Source of the DNA: Desulfovibrionaceae bacterium
Lineage (GTDB): Bacteria; Desulfobacterota; Desulfovibrionia; Desulfovibrionales; Desulfovibrionaceae
NCBI GenBank assembly: GCA_009773665.1
Contig: WSYE01000016.1
Coordinates: 1-64,000 of the forward strand
Length of the DNA: 64,000 bases
Direction: 5' to 3'
A program made the translations under genes and the position numbers. Positions 26,579 to 36,176 of this stretch are shown here, in pieces. Every line of letters begins with the position of its first letter. Position 1 is the stretch's first letter. Below the pieces are notes generated by a model. That model did no database searches. It was not told the origin of the DNA and was given only the letters and a program-made list of their open reading frames with translations.

Positions 26579-29500
26579 TCAGCTCTTGTCCGGCCCTCCC
26601 GGTTCTTTCGGCTCTTGCATGTCCTGCGGCCCGACGGGTTTGTCCGCCAGATCAGGCTTTGGGGGCGCGAGGCCCTCGCGCAGTTGCGGCCTGCGGTCCT
26701 GTTCGGGCGGCTGCGGCGCATCGGGACGCTTGGCCTTCCGGAGTTCCGGCTTGCGCCACGCCCCGCCCTCGCCAAACGAATCCCAGCCCCAGCGTAGCCA
26801 GCCCAGCAGCGAGAACGCCATCCACAAAGACCAGGCCAGCATCACGCCCCGGTACCACCACAGGGACACCGAGAACACCTGCGCCTGGGGCAGGGTCTCG
26901 CCGACGCGGTCGAAGGACCAGATGAGCCTGTAGGCCGACGAGCCGTTGCCCATTATGTGCATGGCCGGAGAGCCCAGAAGCCCGGTGCGGATCGCCTCGA
27001 ACAGGCAGGACAGGCCGATGAGGGTCAGAATCGCCAGCCCGATCTGCATGGCGTTGAAGCCGAACCATCCCAACGCGGGCTGGAATCTGCGGCGAAGGCC
27101 CAGCGCGATGAGCCAAGCCACAGCCAAAAGGGCCACGCCCGCAGACACCTGCGTGAGCCCCAGGCCCAGGAGCAGCCATTGCCAGCGCCGAAGCGGTGTG
27201 AAGGGCACGAACCCCAGGCCGAACGCCACCAGGGCCGTGGCCCCCAGCGCGCTCCAGAACAGGATGGCCGGGGCCATGTGTGTGGCCCCGCGCGCCCAGA
27301 GAATCCAGCGGTCGCGGGGCATCTCCACGGTCAGTACGGCGTTCACGGCCTCGTGCCCCAGGCTGACTGCGGGCGTGGCCACCGTGGTCAGCGATTCGCG
27401 GGGCTGACGCCAGGACACCAGAATGGACTGCCTGCCCGGTGAGAGCGCCACCCCGATTTCGCCGGGCTTGTCTCCGGACCAGGGCGAAGGCTTACCGCCC
27501 ACCACCACGCCGGTGACCTCGGCCTTCTCCGGCAGGCGCAGCACGTGCCGCCCGCCCAGAGCCGAGCGCACGGACATCTCCAGGGCCACGGCGTCCAGAC
27601 GCTCACCGGGTGTCAGGCGAAGCTTGGCGAAGTCGATAGTCAGGCTCTGGCCGGGAGCAGGCGCGGGGCGCGTCACCGCGATGCGGGCCGTCTCGCCGGG
27701 CCAGGGCCGCCACAGGGGCGCCCAATGCCCCGAAGCGTCCAGGCTGGAGGACACCGGGATGCCCGAGAGCGCCACATCCCAGGACGGGGCAGCCCGAAGC
27801 CGCCAGGACTCCACCCAGTTGACACCCTGCGGGGCGGACAGCTGCAACGCAGGCATTATCTCCAAGCGTGATCGCCAGCTGATCTGACGCTGCCCAGCGC
27901 CCAGGGCAGCCACCACCTTGCCGTCCGCCACGCGCACGTCGCGGTCCAGCACGGATTCTCCCGGCAGCAGCGGCACCTGGATCACCACGGGTTCGCCGGT
28001 CTGGGTCAGGCGGCGCACGGTAGTCACGGCCTCCCAGCTGAGGCCAAGCTCCAGGGAACGCTCCACTTCCAGGAACGGCTGGATAACGGCGGTGACAACT
28101 GCTCTGGCGCTGCCCGGCCTGCCTGTCTGGGACGCATCCTCCCCGCGGGAGAACTTGAGCCCGCCCTCCAGCGCGCCATCAGGCCCCAGCCCCAGGACGC
28201 TCCAGCCGGGGGCATCCACCACGGCCCGGCGCGTGGAGAACGGGGCCGAGATGCTAAACGTCACCCCGCCGGGGGCCGCGCCGCTCACGAGGACCTTGTG
28301 CGGGCCTGGATCGAGCAGCACCCACAGCCCGCCGTTCTCGGCAAAGAGCACGGCGGGCTTTGAGTCCACGGTCACGGACTGGGGCCGCCAGCCGTCGCCT
28401 ACCACGGGCAGCGGCAGGGCGAGACGCGTGGCCGCACCGGTCTCCAGAGTCAGGCGCAGGGACTTGGCGTCCAGTACCACGCCAAGCTCCGAGATTCCGG
28501 CGCAGTCCGGGAAGCAGTCGGACGGCTTGGTGAGCCGGGCGCGCAATTCGTCGATGATTTCCTTGGGAGGAACGCCCGACCTGAACCCGTCCGGCGATTC
28601 GGGAGCGGCCAGGGCTGCGCCGGGAGCCAGGAGCAGAGCTGCGGACAGCGCTGCCGCAAGGCACGCAAGCTTGACCGGGGAAGCCTCTGACCCGGCAGCT
28701 CCGGGAGCGCCATCGCCCGCCGCAGGCCGGGCAGGTTTCGACCCCAGGGGCGACGCCGCGCCGCGCAGACGCCTGAAGTCCGCCAGCAGCCACAGGGCGG
28801 CCAGCAGCAGAAGCACCCGCGCGAAGCACAGGGCCGTGTTCACCAAGGGAGACACCAACGTCAGGTGCACGGTCTGGGCCGGGTCCACCGGGCCGTTCCA
28901 GTTAAGGCTCACGGTGCGCCAGTTCCAGTTCGGGATGCCCGGTCCGGTCTGGATCAGGCTGTTGGGGTCCTGCTCCAACCCCTGGTAGGAATACGGGGCG
29001 GACGGCTCGCGCGCGGCCTTGCGGACCTCCTTCCGCGAATCCTGGGCCTGCATGGGTGCGGCTGCGGGAGCCGGGGCCGCAACATCCTGTGACTCCATGC
29101 CGGTGTCGAGGTCCGCCGCCCTCTCAGCCATGGTGGACGTGAAGCGCACGTCCTCCAGCTGCGGATAGACCCCCGTGCGGATCTGGCTGAACACGAAGGG
29201 CAACGCCGCCAGCACCATGAGCCCCAGCGCCATCATATGAAACGCCCTGGCCCCCCGCGTGGCCTTCTGCCAGGTCTCTTTGGCAGCCCGGTCCAGGGCC
29301 GTGAGCACGCCGAGCGCCGCCAGCAGCACGAGCCACAGCTCCACGGGAGCGGCCCGCTCGTGCTGGGCCGCCACCAGATAGGCCAGCAACACTCCCCCTG
29401 CGGCCACGCCGCGCAGCTTCCAGGCTCCAAGCACCATAAACAGCGTCAGAAAGATGTTCAAAAGGTTCCAGCGGCTCACCCAGGACTGGCTGACCATGTC

Positions 29501-29794
29501 CGGCCCCGAGGCGTGAAAGAGCCTCCAGCCCGGGGGCAGCTTCAGCTCCGCCGAAAGCGACGTGACCCCGGCCCGCCAGCCGGAAGCAGGAACAGACGCG
29601 CCCGCGTCCGGATAGCGGGACTCGGCGGTCAGGTTCACGGCGGATTCCCGCAGCTCCACGCCCGGAAGCTTGTCCGCGCCCAAAAGCACCACGGGCAGGT
29701 CCTTCCCGGCCTGGGCAGCACGGCCAAGTTCGCCCGGCGCGTTCATGGACAAAGACCAGCCGTGACGCAGCGCGCCGCTCACACGATCCTGCAC
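26579..29794 (-). CDS. Large membrane protein, C-terminal part of a probably frameshifted gene
   Basis: An open frame of 1071 codons. It begins with a beta-rich segment (FTVQDRVSG is readable in this frame just upstream), then several membrane segments (about residues 110-220), a second long extracytoplasmic region (about 420-850) and four to five membrane segments near the C-terminus, ending in a Pro/Lys-rich cytoplasmic tail. It matches the C-terminal three quarters of a family of uncharacterised membrane proteins of about 1400 residues in proteobacteria. The upstream gene at 29779-30855 matches the N-terminal quarter in another frame, so both are most likely pieces of one gene. Function unknown. 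Confidence 0.7.
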   Translation of the reverse strand: MQDRVSGALRHGWSLSMNAPGELGRAAQAGKDLPVVLLGADKLPGVELRESAVNLTAESRYPDAGASVPASGWRAGVTSLSAELKLPPGWRLFHASGPDMVSQSWVSRWNLLNIFLTLFMVLGAWKLRGVAAGGVLLAYLVAAQHERAAPVELWLVLLAALGVLTALDRAAKETWQKATRGARAFHMMALGLMVLAALPFVFSQIRTGVYPQLEDVRFTSTMAERAADLDTGMESQDVAAPAPAAAPMQAQDSRKEVRKAAREPSAPYSYQGLEQDPNSLIQTGPGIPNWNWRTVSLNWNGPVDPAQTVHLTLVSPLVNTALCFARVLLLLAALWLLADFRRLRGAASPLGSKPARPAAGDGAPGAAGSEASPVKLACLAAALSAALLLAPGAALAAPESPDGFRSGVPPKEIIDELRARLTKPSDCFPDCAGISELGVVLDAKSLRLTLETGAATRLALPLPVVGDGWRPQSVTVDSKPAVLFAENGGLWVLLDPGPHKVLVSGAAPGGVTFSISAPFSTRRAVVDAPGWSVLGLGPDGALEGGLKFSRGEDASQTGRPGSARAVVTAVIQPFLEVERSLELGLSWEAVTTVRRLTQTGEPVVIQVPLLPGESVLDRDVRVADGKVVAALGAGQRQISWRSRLEIMPALQLSAPQGVNWVESWRLRAAPSWDVALSGIPVSSSLDASGHWAPLWRPWPGETARIAVTRPAPAPGQSLTIDFAKLRLTPGERLDAVALEMSVRSALGGRHVLRLPEKAEVTGVVVGGKPSPWSGDKPGEIGVALSPGRQSILVSWRQPRESLTTVATPAVSLGHEAVNAVLTVEMPRDRWILWARGATHMAPAILFWSALGATALVAFGLGFVPFTPLRRWQWLLLGLGLTQVSAGVALLAVAWLIALGLRRRFQPALGWFGFNAMQIGLAILTLIGLSCLFEAIRTGLLGSPAMHIMGNGSSAYRLIWSFDRVGETLPQAQVFSVSLWWYRGVMLAWSLWMAFSLLGWLRWGWDSFGEGGAWRKPELRKAKRPDAPQPPEQDRRPQLREGLAPPKPDLADKPVGPQDMQEPKEPGGPDKS

Positions 29795-30855
29795 GGTGAA
29801 GCGCGCCGGATGACGTCCAGGTTCAAAACAGCGTCCTTTTCCGCCAGGAAGGCCGGATATTTTTTCCAGGCGTCCGGCAGTTCGGTGGTCTGGGGATCGA
29901 TGGGGGCAAGCCCGCGCGGCTGAACGTCGCGCAATGCGGGGTCGGCGGCAAAGGCCCAGATCTCACGCCCGAACGGCGTGGTGGCCGGTCCCATGGCTTT
30001 CATGGGTTCCAGGGCGCGGCTGGTTATCTCCAGATCGTAGCGCCCGGCCCCGGCCTGGGCCAGCACCTGCCCGCTTGGGCCGAAGCCCACGGGCACCGGG
30101 GCCTGCACGGCCATGGGTTCGGTTCCCGGAGGCAGCAATCCGTCCATACTGATGGTCCTGACCCTACCGGATACTTCCAGGCGGGCCAGGGTGGTGATTG
30201 TCATGGGCACGCCGTCGCGCAAGAGCCGGAACACCGCCACCTGGGCGGAATCCTCGGGGGCCTTGCGCTCGTCCTGGCGGGAGATATCCAGCCTGCCGTC
30301 TGCTGCGAGCTTGGGAGCGGCCACCAAAGCGCCGTCCACGGTGAGCTCCACCACTCCGGTCTGGGGCGCTATCCGCAGGGCCTGGGGCCTGCGTTTCCAG
30401 GGAAGCTGGCCTGCGACCTGATGCTCGCCGGGCTCCAGGCGTACGGCCGGAGTGCCGGACTGATCCAGCACGGCGGCGCTCTGACCGTCCACCGTGACGC
30501 GCGCGGGCCACAGGCCGGGGGCCACGGGCAGCGGCACGTTCATGGGCGAAAACACGCGCCAGGTGGCGGTGAATGCCGCGCCGGAACTGTCAACGACGAG
30601 GCTTATCCGGGTGGGATACTGGCACTGCCTGCGGGCCGGGTCCGTGGCCAGGGGCGGACACAGGGCGCTGTCCTGCCCGTAGAGCGCCCAGCCCTCCCAG
30701 GTTTTGAGGTCCGGCGGCAGCCAGGCCCGGCCAGGCTGGCCCGATGCTTGGCCTGATGTCTGGCCCGACGGCTGGGCCAGGGCCAAAATGGCACAGGAGA
30801 GCACACTCAGCAGGCACAACACGGACACGAGATACGGCGCGGCGCGAAATCGCAT
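29779..30855 (-). CDS. N-terminal part of the same large membrane protein gene
   Basis: 358 codons from ATG 30855 (GGAGCAGTC upstream). A signal peptide (YLVSVLCLLSVLSCAILALA) is followed by WLPPDLKTWEGWALYGQDSA and repeated beta-rich segments, the normal beginning of the ~1400-residue family. Near the end the match continues through AIDPQ-type and LPDAWKKYPAFLA sequence to VLNLDVIRR, then the frame runs into SPCRIV and stop, while the next frame resumes with RFTVQDRVSG. From memory of relatives about 24 residues are missing at the join, so this looks like a short deletion with frame change and not a natural overlap. Confidence 0.7.
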   Translation of the reverse strand: MRFRAAPYLVSVLCLLSVLSCAILALAQPSGQTSGQASGQPGRAWLPPDLKTWEGWALYGQDSALCPPLATDPARRQCQYPTRISLVVDSSGAAFTATWRVFSPMNVPLPVAPGLWPARVTVDGQSAAVLDQSGTPAVRLEPGEHQVAGQLPWKRRPQALRIAPQTGVVELTVDGALVAAPKLAADGRLDISRQDERKAPEDSAQVAVFRLLRDGVPMTITTLARLEVSGRVRTISMDGLLPPGTEPMAVQAPVPVGFGPSGQVLAQAGAGRYDLEITSRALEPMKAMGPATTPFGREIWAFAADPALRDVQPRGLAPIDPQTTELPDAWKKYPAFLAEKDAVLNLDVIRRASPCRIV

Positions 30856-30924
30856 GACTGCTCCATGATCGACGGCGGTGTATTGATCTGCTATAAGACA
30901 ATCTCTTTGATTTTGGAAACCAGA

Positions 30925-31952
30925 ATGCCCGACCCCTCACTCTTTTCCACGCTGCTGCTCGATTGGTTCCGGCAGGCCAGACGCCCGCTGCCCTGGCGCG
31001 AATGGTCTATTTCAACCGCTTCCTGTCGCGCTTCCCCGACGTGTTCGCCCTGGCCGCCGCCAGCGAGGACGAGGTGCTGCGTCTGTGGGAGGGGCTGGGC
31101 TATTACAGCCGCGCCCGGAACCTGCTGAAAGCCGCCCAGGAGATCGCCACCCGTCACGGGGGGCTCGTTCCAGCTGACGCGCAGGCCTTGGCCGCGCTGC
31201 CGGGAGTCGGGCGCTACACCACGGGGGCGGTGCTCTCCATCGCGCACCAAATAGACGTGCCTGCTGTGGACGCCAACGTGGAGCGCGTGCTGGCCCGCGT
31301 GTACGACATCGCGGATTCTCCCAAAGAACCAGCCGGGAAGAAGCGTTTCACTGAGCTTGCCGCGTCGCTCATTCCCGCCGGAAAGGCCCGCGACTTCAAC
31401 CAGGCCCTGATGGAGCTTGGCGCGCTGGTGTGCACGCCGCGAAGCCCGGATTGCGCCAGTTGCCCCATGGCCGCAGTCTGCCGCGCCCTGGCCGCCGGGA
31501 CGGTTGAAGAGCGCCCCACCCTGCCTGCGTCAAAGGCCCCGGTGGCCATCGGCATGGGAACGGCGGTGATCGCGCACCAGGGGCTGTATTTCGTGCAGAA
31601 GCGCAGACCCGGCGGGGTCTGGGCCGGGCTGTGGGAATTTCCGGGCGGTCAGATGGAACCGGGCGAGGCCCCGGAAGAGACGGCGCTGCGGGAAGTGCGG
31701 GAGGAAACCGGCTTCGAGGTGGAGTCCAGGGGCAAGCTGGCCGTCATCAAGCACGCCTACACCCGTTACCGGGTGACCATGCACGCCTACCTGATGGCTT
31801 TTCCGGATGGCGTCACGCCTCCGGAACCCGTGCTCACGGCAGCCACCTCGCATCGCTGGCTGCCCTTCGAGGCGCTCGAAGGCCTGGCCTTCCCCACGGC
31901 CATGCGTAAGCTCGCCCAGGCCATGGAGCGCGACGCAAGGCTCACGCGATAA
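30925..31952 (+). pseudogene. mutY: mutY, A/G-specific adenine glycosylase with an internal lesion
   Basis: MutY removes adenine opposite 8-oxoguanine. ATG 30925 starts LLLDWFRQARRPLPWRE, the normal N-terminus, but the frame is lost at about 31002. The remainder resumes in another frame with YFNRFLSRFPDVFALA and continues to 31952 with the helix-hairpin-helix LPGVGRYTTGAV, the catalytic Asp in AVDANVERVLAR, the [4Fe-4S] ligands CTPRSPDCASCPMAAVC (CX6CX2CX5C) and a C-terminal Nudix-like domain (FPGGQMEPGEAPEE). The missing block of about 20-24 residues normally contains the SEVMLQQTQ segment with the catalytic glutamate. As read, no active enzyme can be made; an assembly error is an alternative. 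Confidence 0.8.
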
Positions 31953-31959
31953 TCCCCCG

Positions 31960-34077
31960 TCAGGCAGCCCTGATGGGCAGCAGCACCCGGAACTTTGTCC
32001 CGCTTCCGGGCGTGGACTCCACGGTGATGCTCCCCTTGTGGTTCTGCGACACGATGAAATAGGCCACCGACAAGCCAAGGCCCGTGCCCACGCCGATGGT
32101 CTTGGTGGTGTAGAACGGCTCGAACACGCGCTTGCGGATTTCTTCGGGCATGCCCGGCCCGTTGTCCTCTATCTCAGCCACGGCCATGCTGTTTTCCTGG
32201 CGCGTTCGCAGGATGATGCGCGGCCTCGGCGCAGTCGACCCCTCCGGCCCCGACTCGTTGAGGGCCTGGGCCGCGTTCTTTATGATGTTGAAGAACACCT
32301 GTTCGATCTCCATAGCCTGGCATTGCACCGGTTCGAGATCGGGGTCATAGTCACGAATTATCTCTATCTGCCGAAAATCGTACTGCTTCTTGAGGTCGTA
32401 ATCGCCGCCAGCCAGTTCAACCGTCTTGTCCAGCAGTTCATCGAGCCGACACACGCCGTAATCCCCGCCGGATTTGCGGGCGAACCCCAGCATGTTGGTG
32501 ACGATGCGCGCGGCGCGCACCCCGGCTTCGTGGATGCCCTCCAGAAACTCGTTCAGGCCGCGCTCACTCATGTAGGCCTGCACGACGCGCAGGTCGATCC
32601 CCACTTCCTTGGCAACCCTGGCGTTAGCGGGCATGTCCGGGTCCAGCCTGCGGATGATTACCTGCAAAGCCTGGAGGATGGAGGCCAGGGGGTTGTTGAT
32701 CTCGTGGGCCATCCCTGCAGCGAGCCCACCTACGGAGAGCATCTTTTCGGTCTGCACCATCATTTCCTGGATGCGAACGCGCTCGGTGACGTCCTCCATC
32801 ACGGCCACGGCTCCCGCCGCGTCCACGCCCGTATCCTGCGGAACTGCGCTCATGGAGAGCACCACGCGCCCGCCGGAGGGTTTGTCATACCAGATGGCGC
32901 GGCCCATCACGGCTTTGCGCCCTGCGAGAGCCTGATGCATGGGTAGATCGCCAAAGGCCAGGGGCTGCCCTTCGCGGGTGACGAACCGACTGGTCCAGGC
33001 GTCCTCCTGCGCCTCATGCGGGAAGAGTTCCAGCAGATCCAGGGCGCGCTGGTTCATGTACACCACCCGCCCATGGCGGTCGAAGGTGGCAATGCCGACC
33101 GGAGTCGTTTCGGCCAGGGTGCGGTAGCGAGCCTCGGATTCCCGCAGCCTGCCCACGGCCCCGCGAACGAAGGCCAAAGCCACGCTGACCACCGTCAGCA
33201 CCGCCAGAGAGATGAGCCCGTTCAGCGCCGTAAGCTTGGCGGCAGGGCGCATGGTTTCCGCACCGTCCGCTTCGACAGCCACCAGCCAGCCCGTTATGGG
33301 ATTGACAGCCGCCACGGCCAGCCGTTCATCCCCTCCCCGACTATACGTGACCATCCCCCCACTGGTCGCGGCGCGCAGGGCCGAGACCACTTGGGGAAGC
33401 GGCGCGAACTGCCCCTCCCTGCTCCAGGAAGGCCTGGCCAACAACGCCCCGCGCGAATCCAGGATGTACGCTCCGCCGGTCTGCCCAATCCGGACCTGAT
33501 CCAGGATTTCCCTGGCCAGCCTGTGGATGTCCATCACCAGGACCATGACGCCTTCCACGGTCCGTTCGTGGTTGAACACCGGTGAGGCGACCACCAGCAC
33601 AGGCAGGCCCGTGACTTTGCCAACCTCCAGCGCCTCAAAAGCCGGGTGACCGAGCAGGGAGCGCTTGAAATATTCCCGGTCGGCCACGTTGATGGCCCCG
33701 ATCATGCCCGGATCGGACGCTGAGACCACAGAACCGTCCGGCAGGGCCAGGAAAGCCCTGTCGTAGCTGGTATAGGGCATGCGCTCGGCGAGCCGCCTGT
33801 TGGCGGCCACCCTGGCGGAGCGCCCCAGGTAGCCCTCGGTCAGGGCCAGCCGGAACACGTCCTCCTGGCCCCAGAAGCTCGCGTTGGCCTGAATGCTCCG
33901 GATTTTTTCGGAGACATCGGCGTCGAGGAGCGTCAGGGCCTGGCTCATCTGGCCCAGGGCCAGATCTTCCGCTGTCTTATTGGTATAGAAGAAGGTGATG
34001 GTGGTAGTCAGGGCCACGCCGAGCATGACCACAAACAAAATGGGAACCAGCGAACGAGTGATGAAGGAAGACCGCAT
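31960..34077 (-). CDS. Cache-PAS membrane sensor histidine kinase
   Basis: 705 residues. A first membrane span (VPILFVVMLGVALTTTITFF) is followed by a periplasmic dCache-like domain (about 35-270, with SVVSASDPGMIGAINVADREYF), a second span (ISLAVLTVVSVALAFV), a PAS domain (about 320-435), a phosphoacceptor domain with GGLAAGMAHEINNPLASI, and a HATPase with FFNIIKNAAQAL and GVGTGLGLSVAYFI. No receiver. It starts 12 bp after an exported binding protein gene, and the two probably act as a ligand-sensing pair. The output regulator is not in this neighbourhood. Confidence 0.9.
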   Translation of the reverse strand: MRSSFITRSLVPILFVVMLGVALTTTITFFYTNKTAEDLALGQMSQALTLLDADVSEKIRSIQANASFWGQEDVFRLALTEGYLGRSARVAANRRLAERMPYTSYDRAFLALPDGSVVSASDPGMIGAINVADREYFKRSLLGHPAFEALEVGKVTGLPVLVVASPVFNHERTVEGVMVLVMDIHRLAREILDQVRIGQTGGAYILDSRGALLARPSWSREGQFAPLPQVVSALRAATSGGMVTYSRGGDERLAVAAVNPITGWLVAVEADGAETMRPAAKLTALNGLISLAVLTVVSVALAFVRGAVGRLRESEARYRTLAETTPVGIATFDRHGRVVYMNQRALDLLELFPHEAQEDAWTSRFVTREGQPLAFGDLPMHQALAGRKAVMGRAIWYDKPSGGRVVLSMSAVPQDTGVDAAGAVAVMEDVTERVRIQEMMVQTEKMLSVGGLAAGMAHEINNPLASILQALQVIIRRLDPDMPANARVAKEVGIDLRVVQAYMSERGLNEFLEGIHEAGVRAARIVTNMLGFARKSGGDYGVCRLDELLDKTVELAGGDYDLKKQYDFRQIEIIRDYDPDLEPVQCQAMEIEQVFFNIIKNAAQALNESGPEGSTAPRPRIILRTRQENSMAVAEIEDNGPGMPEEIRKRVFEPFYTTKTIGVGTGLGLSVAYFIVSQNHKGSITVESTPGSGTKFRVLLPIRAA

Positions 34078-34089
34078 CGCGCCACCGCC

Positions 34090-35151
34090 CTATTTGACCA
34101 CTTCGCCCGCCGCTTCGATGATTTCGTAGGGGATGTCCACGTTCAGGCGTTCTGCGATCCTGAGGTTCACCATGATCACCCCCCTTTCGTTGATGCGCAT
34201 GGGCAGTCCGCCCGCCGCATCACCAGTGAGAAGCGCGCTCCTGGCCATGTTCGCGGCCAGGAACCCTTGTTCGTGCCCAGCCTCCAGCACGCCGCAGAGC
34301 ACGTCGGACAGGGCGTAGTCCGCGAACCCCAGCGTGGGCCTCGCGTTCACCGACTGCATCCAAGCGGCGGCCTCTTCCGGAGTGACCACTTTCCCGGTGC
34401 GCTCGTCTCGAAGCGAATGGTAGATTCCAAAAGCGACGGCATCCACGCCTGACTGGTACGCGATGACGCGTCGTTGCCACTCCTGGAAGGAGCCGACCGA
34501 ATCGACGTGCTTGAGTTCCAGGGCGAAGGGGCCGCCTTTGGCCTGGTCATCCTCCATGTCCTTGATGACGTAGCCTGAGGACTCGGATGCGTCGGTCAGA
34601 AAGGCGACGGTGCGGGTGTTCGGCAAAAGCCTCTTGAGCAGGGCGAACCCCTCCCGGAAGTGCCAGCGCTCGCGCACGCCCGAGACGTTGGAGGCGGGAA
34701 AACCGTAGAGGGAGGGCGGCGCGTTGAGGCCGCAGAAGATGACCTGCGGAGAGGGTTTGCCCTTGAGCGACGGCGCGACCACGTACTCTTGGGCCACGTC
34801 GTCCACGGCGAGCACCACATCAGGGGAGAAGTCGGCGATTCGCGCCAGGGCCTTTTTCGCGGCCATTTCCAGCGAGGGCTTGTCTGGACGACGTTTGGCG
34901 TCCATGTAGAAGTAGTCGTAGACCACGTCCAGATCGCGCAGAGCCTCCAGGATTCCCTGGTTTATGTTCTGGGTCCAGATGTACTCGGGATTGTAGCTGT
35001 GCAGGATGAAGACGTGCCGGGACGCCCCCAGGGCCGTGCCCAAAGCTGAAGACTCCGGACGCCCAGCCGAAGCGCCATCGCCCGCGACCGCCTGCCCGCC
35101 CAGCACGAGCAGCAGCACAGCCAGGGAGGCCAGGGAATAACGACGCTTCAT
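34090..35151 (-). CDS. ABC substrate-binding-type periplasmic protein paired with a kinase
   Basis: 353 residues from ATG 35151 (MKRRYSLASLAVLLLVLGG is the signal peptide). The mature protein has two Rossmann-like lobes of the ABC_sub_bind/TrpX-like type: HVFILHSYNPEYIWTQNINQ, PDVVLAVDDVAQEYV, VIFCGLNAPPS and TRTVAFLTDASESS. No permease or ATPase accompanies it; the next gene, 12 bp downstream, is a Cache-PAS kinase. It therefore probably presents a ligand to the kinase, in the manner of LuxP/LuxQ. The ligand is unknown. Confidence 0.85.
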   Translation of the reverse strand: MKRRYSLASLAVLLLVLGGQAVAGDGASAGRPESSALGTALGASRHVFILHSYNPEYIWTQNINQGILEALRDLDVVYDYFYMDAKRRPDKPSLEMAAKKALARIADFSPDVVLAVDDVAQEYVVAPSLKGKPSPQVIFCGLNAPPSLYGFPASNVSGVRERWHFREGFALLKRLLPNTRTVAFLTDASESSGYVIKDMEDDQAKGGPFALELKHVDSVGSFQEWQRRVIAYQSGVDAVAFGIYHSLRDERTGKVVTPEEAAAWMQSVNARPTLGFADYALSDVLCGVLEAGHEQGFLAANMARSALLTGDAAGGLPMRINERGVIMVNLRIAERLNVDIPYEIIEAAGEVVK

Positions 35152-35252
35152 GAAGCCTCGCAAACGTAGTGATATCACCCCACCGCCATGCAAAACGCAG
35201 GGCGGGACGTCAGGAGCGCATAACACGCAAGCGCTGCCAATGCACCAAGGAA

Positions 35253-36170
35253 CTACGCGGTCTTGAGGCTCCCCCGGAAGCTCTCCAGGTCCGTGACGCC
35301 CATCTCGCGGGCCACGGTCGGAAGCTGCTCCACAAGCCTGAAGCTGAAGTCCGGGCGCAGGAAGTTGGCCGTACCCACCTGGACGGCGTGCGCGCCAGCC
35401 AGGATGAACTCCAGCACGTCCATGGCCGAGGCGATGCCGCCCATGCCGATCACCGGCACGCTAACAGCGCGGCTCACCTGCCACACGCAGCGCAGCGCCA
35501 CGGGTTTTATGGCCGGGCCGGAAAGCCCGCCCACCACGTTGGCCAGCCGGGGCTTTCTGGTGCGCACGTCCACGGCCATGCCGGTCAGGGTGTTGATGAG
35601 CGAGATGATGTCCGCCCCGGCGGCTTCCACGGCCTTGGCGATGCCCACGATGTCGGCCACGTTGGGCGAGAGCTTGACGATGACCGGCTTGTTTCCGGCG
35701 CGCTTCTTCACGGCCTCGGTGACCCTGGCCGCCTGGGCCGGGTCCTGCCCGAAGAGCACGCCGCCTTCCTTCACGTTGGGGCAGGAGATGTTCACTTCAA
35801 GCCCTGCCACGCCCTCCTCGGCGGCCAGCACCGAGGCAAGCTCCGCGAACTCGTCGGGGTCGCAGGCGTAGAGGTTGGCCAGGATGGGGGTCTCGCGCCA
35901 GGGCAGGAAGGGCAGCTTGTCCTTCAGGAAAATTTCCACGCCGCAGTTCTGGAGCCCGATGGCGTTCAACATGCCGGAGGGGGTCTCGGCCACGCGGGGC
36001 ATGGGGTTGCCAGCGCGGGGCTTCAGGGAGAGGCCCTTCACCACGATGCCCCCCAGGGTACGCAGGTCGCCGTAGGGGGTGAACTCCTGGCCGTAGCCGA
36101 AGGTGCCCGAGGCGGTCATGACCGGATTCTTGAGGGAAAGCCCGGCAAGGGTGACGCGAAGGTCCATCAA
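35253..36170 (-). CDS. pyrD: Dihydroorotate dehydrogenase B, catalytic subunit
   Basis: 305 residues. FMN enzyme oxidising dihydroorotate to orotate in pyrimidine synthesis. Features include NPVMTASGTFGYG near the N-terminus, the catalytic cysteine of the class 1B family in NISCPNVKEGG (about residue 130), and the FMN phosphate-binding end GMGGIASAMDVLEFILAGA. It pairs with pyrK, which lies 6 bp upstream in the same operon, as expected for the NAD-linked heterotetramer. Confidence 0.95.
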   Translation of the reverse strand: MMDLRVTLAGLSLKNPVMTASGTFGYGQEFTPYGDLRTLGGIVVKGLSLKPRAGNPMPRVAETPSGMLNAIGLQNCGVEIFLKDKLPFLPWRETPILANLYACDPDEFAELASVLAAEEGVAGLEVNISCPNVKEGGVLFGQDPAQAARVTEAVKKRAGNKPVIVKLSPNVADIVGIAKAVEAAGADIISLINTLTGMAVDVRTRKPRLANVVGGLSGPAIKPVALRCVWQVSRAVSVPVIGMGGIASAMDVLEFILAGAHAVQVGTANFLRPDFSFRLVEQLPTVAREMGVTDLESFRGSLKTA

Positions 36171-36176
36171 AGGCTC

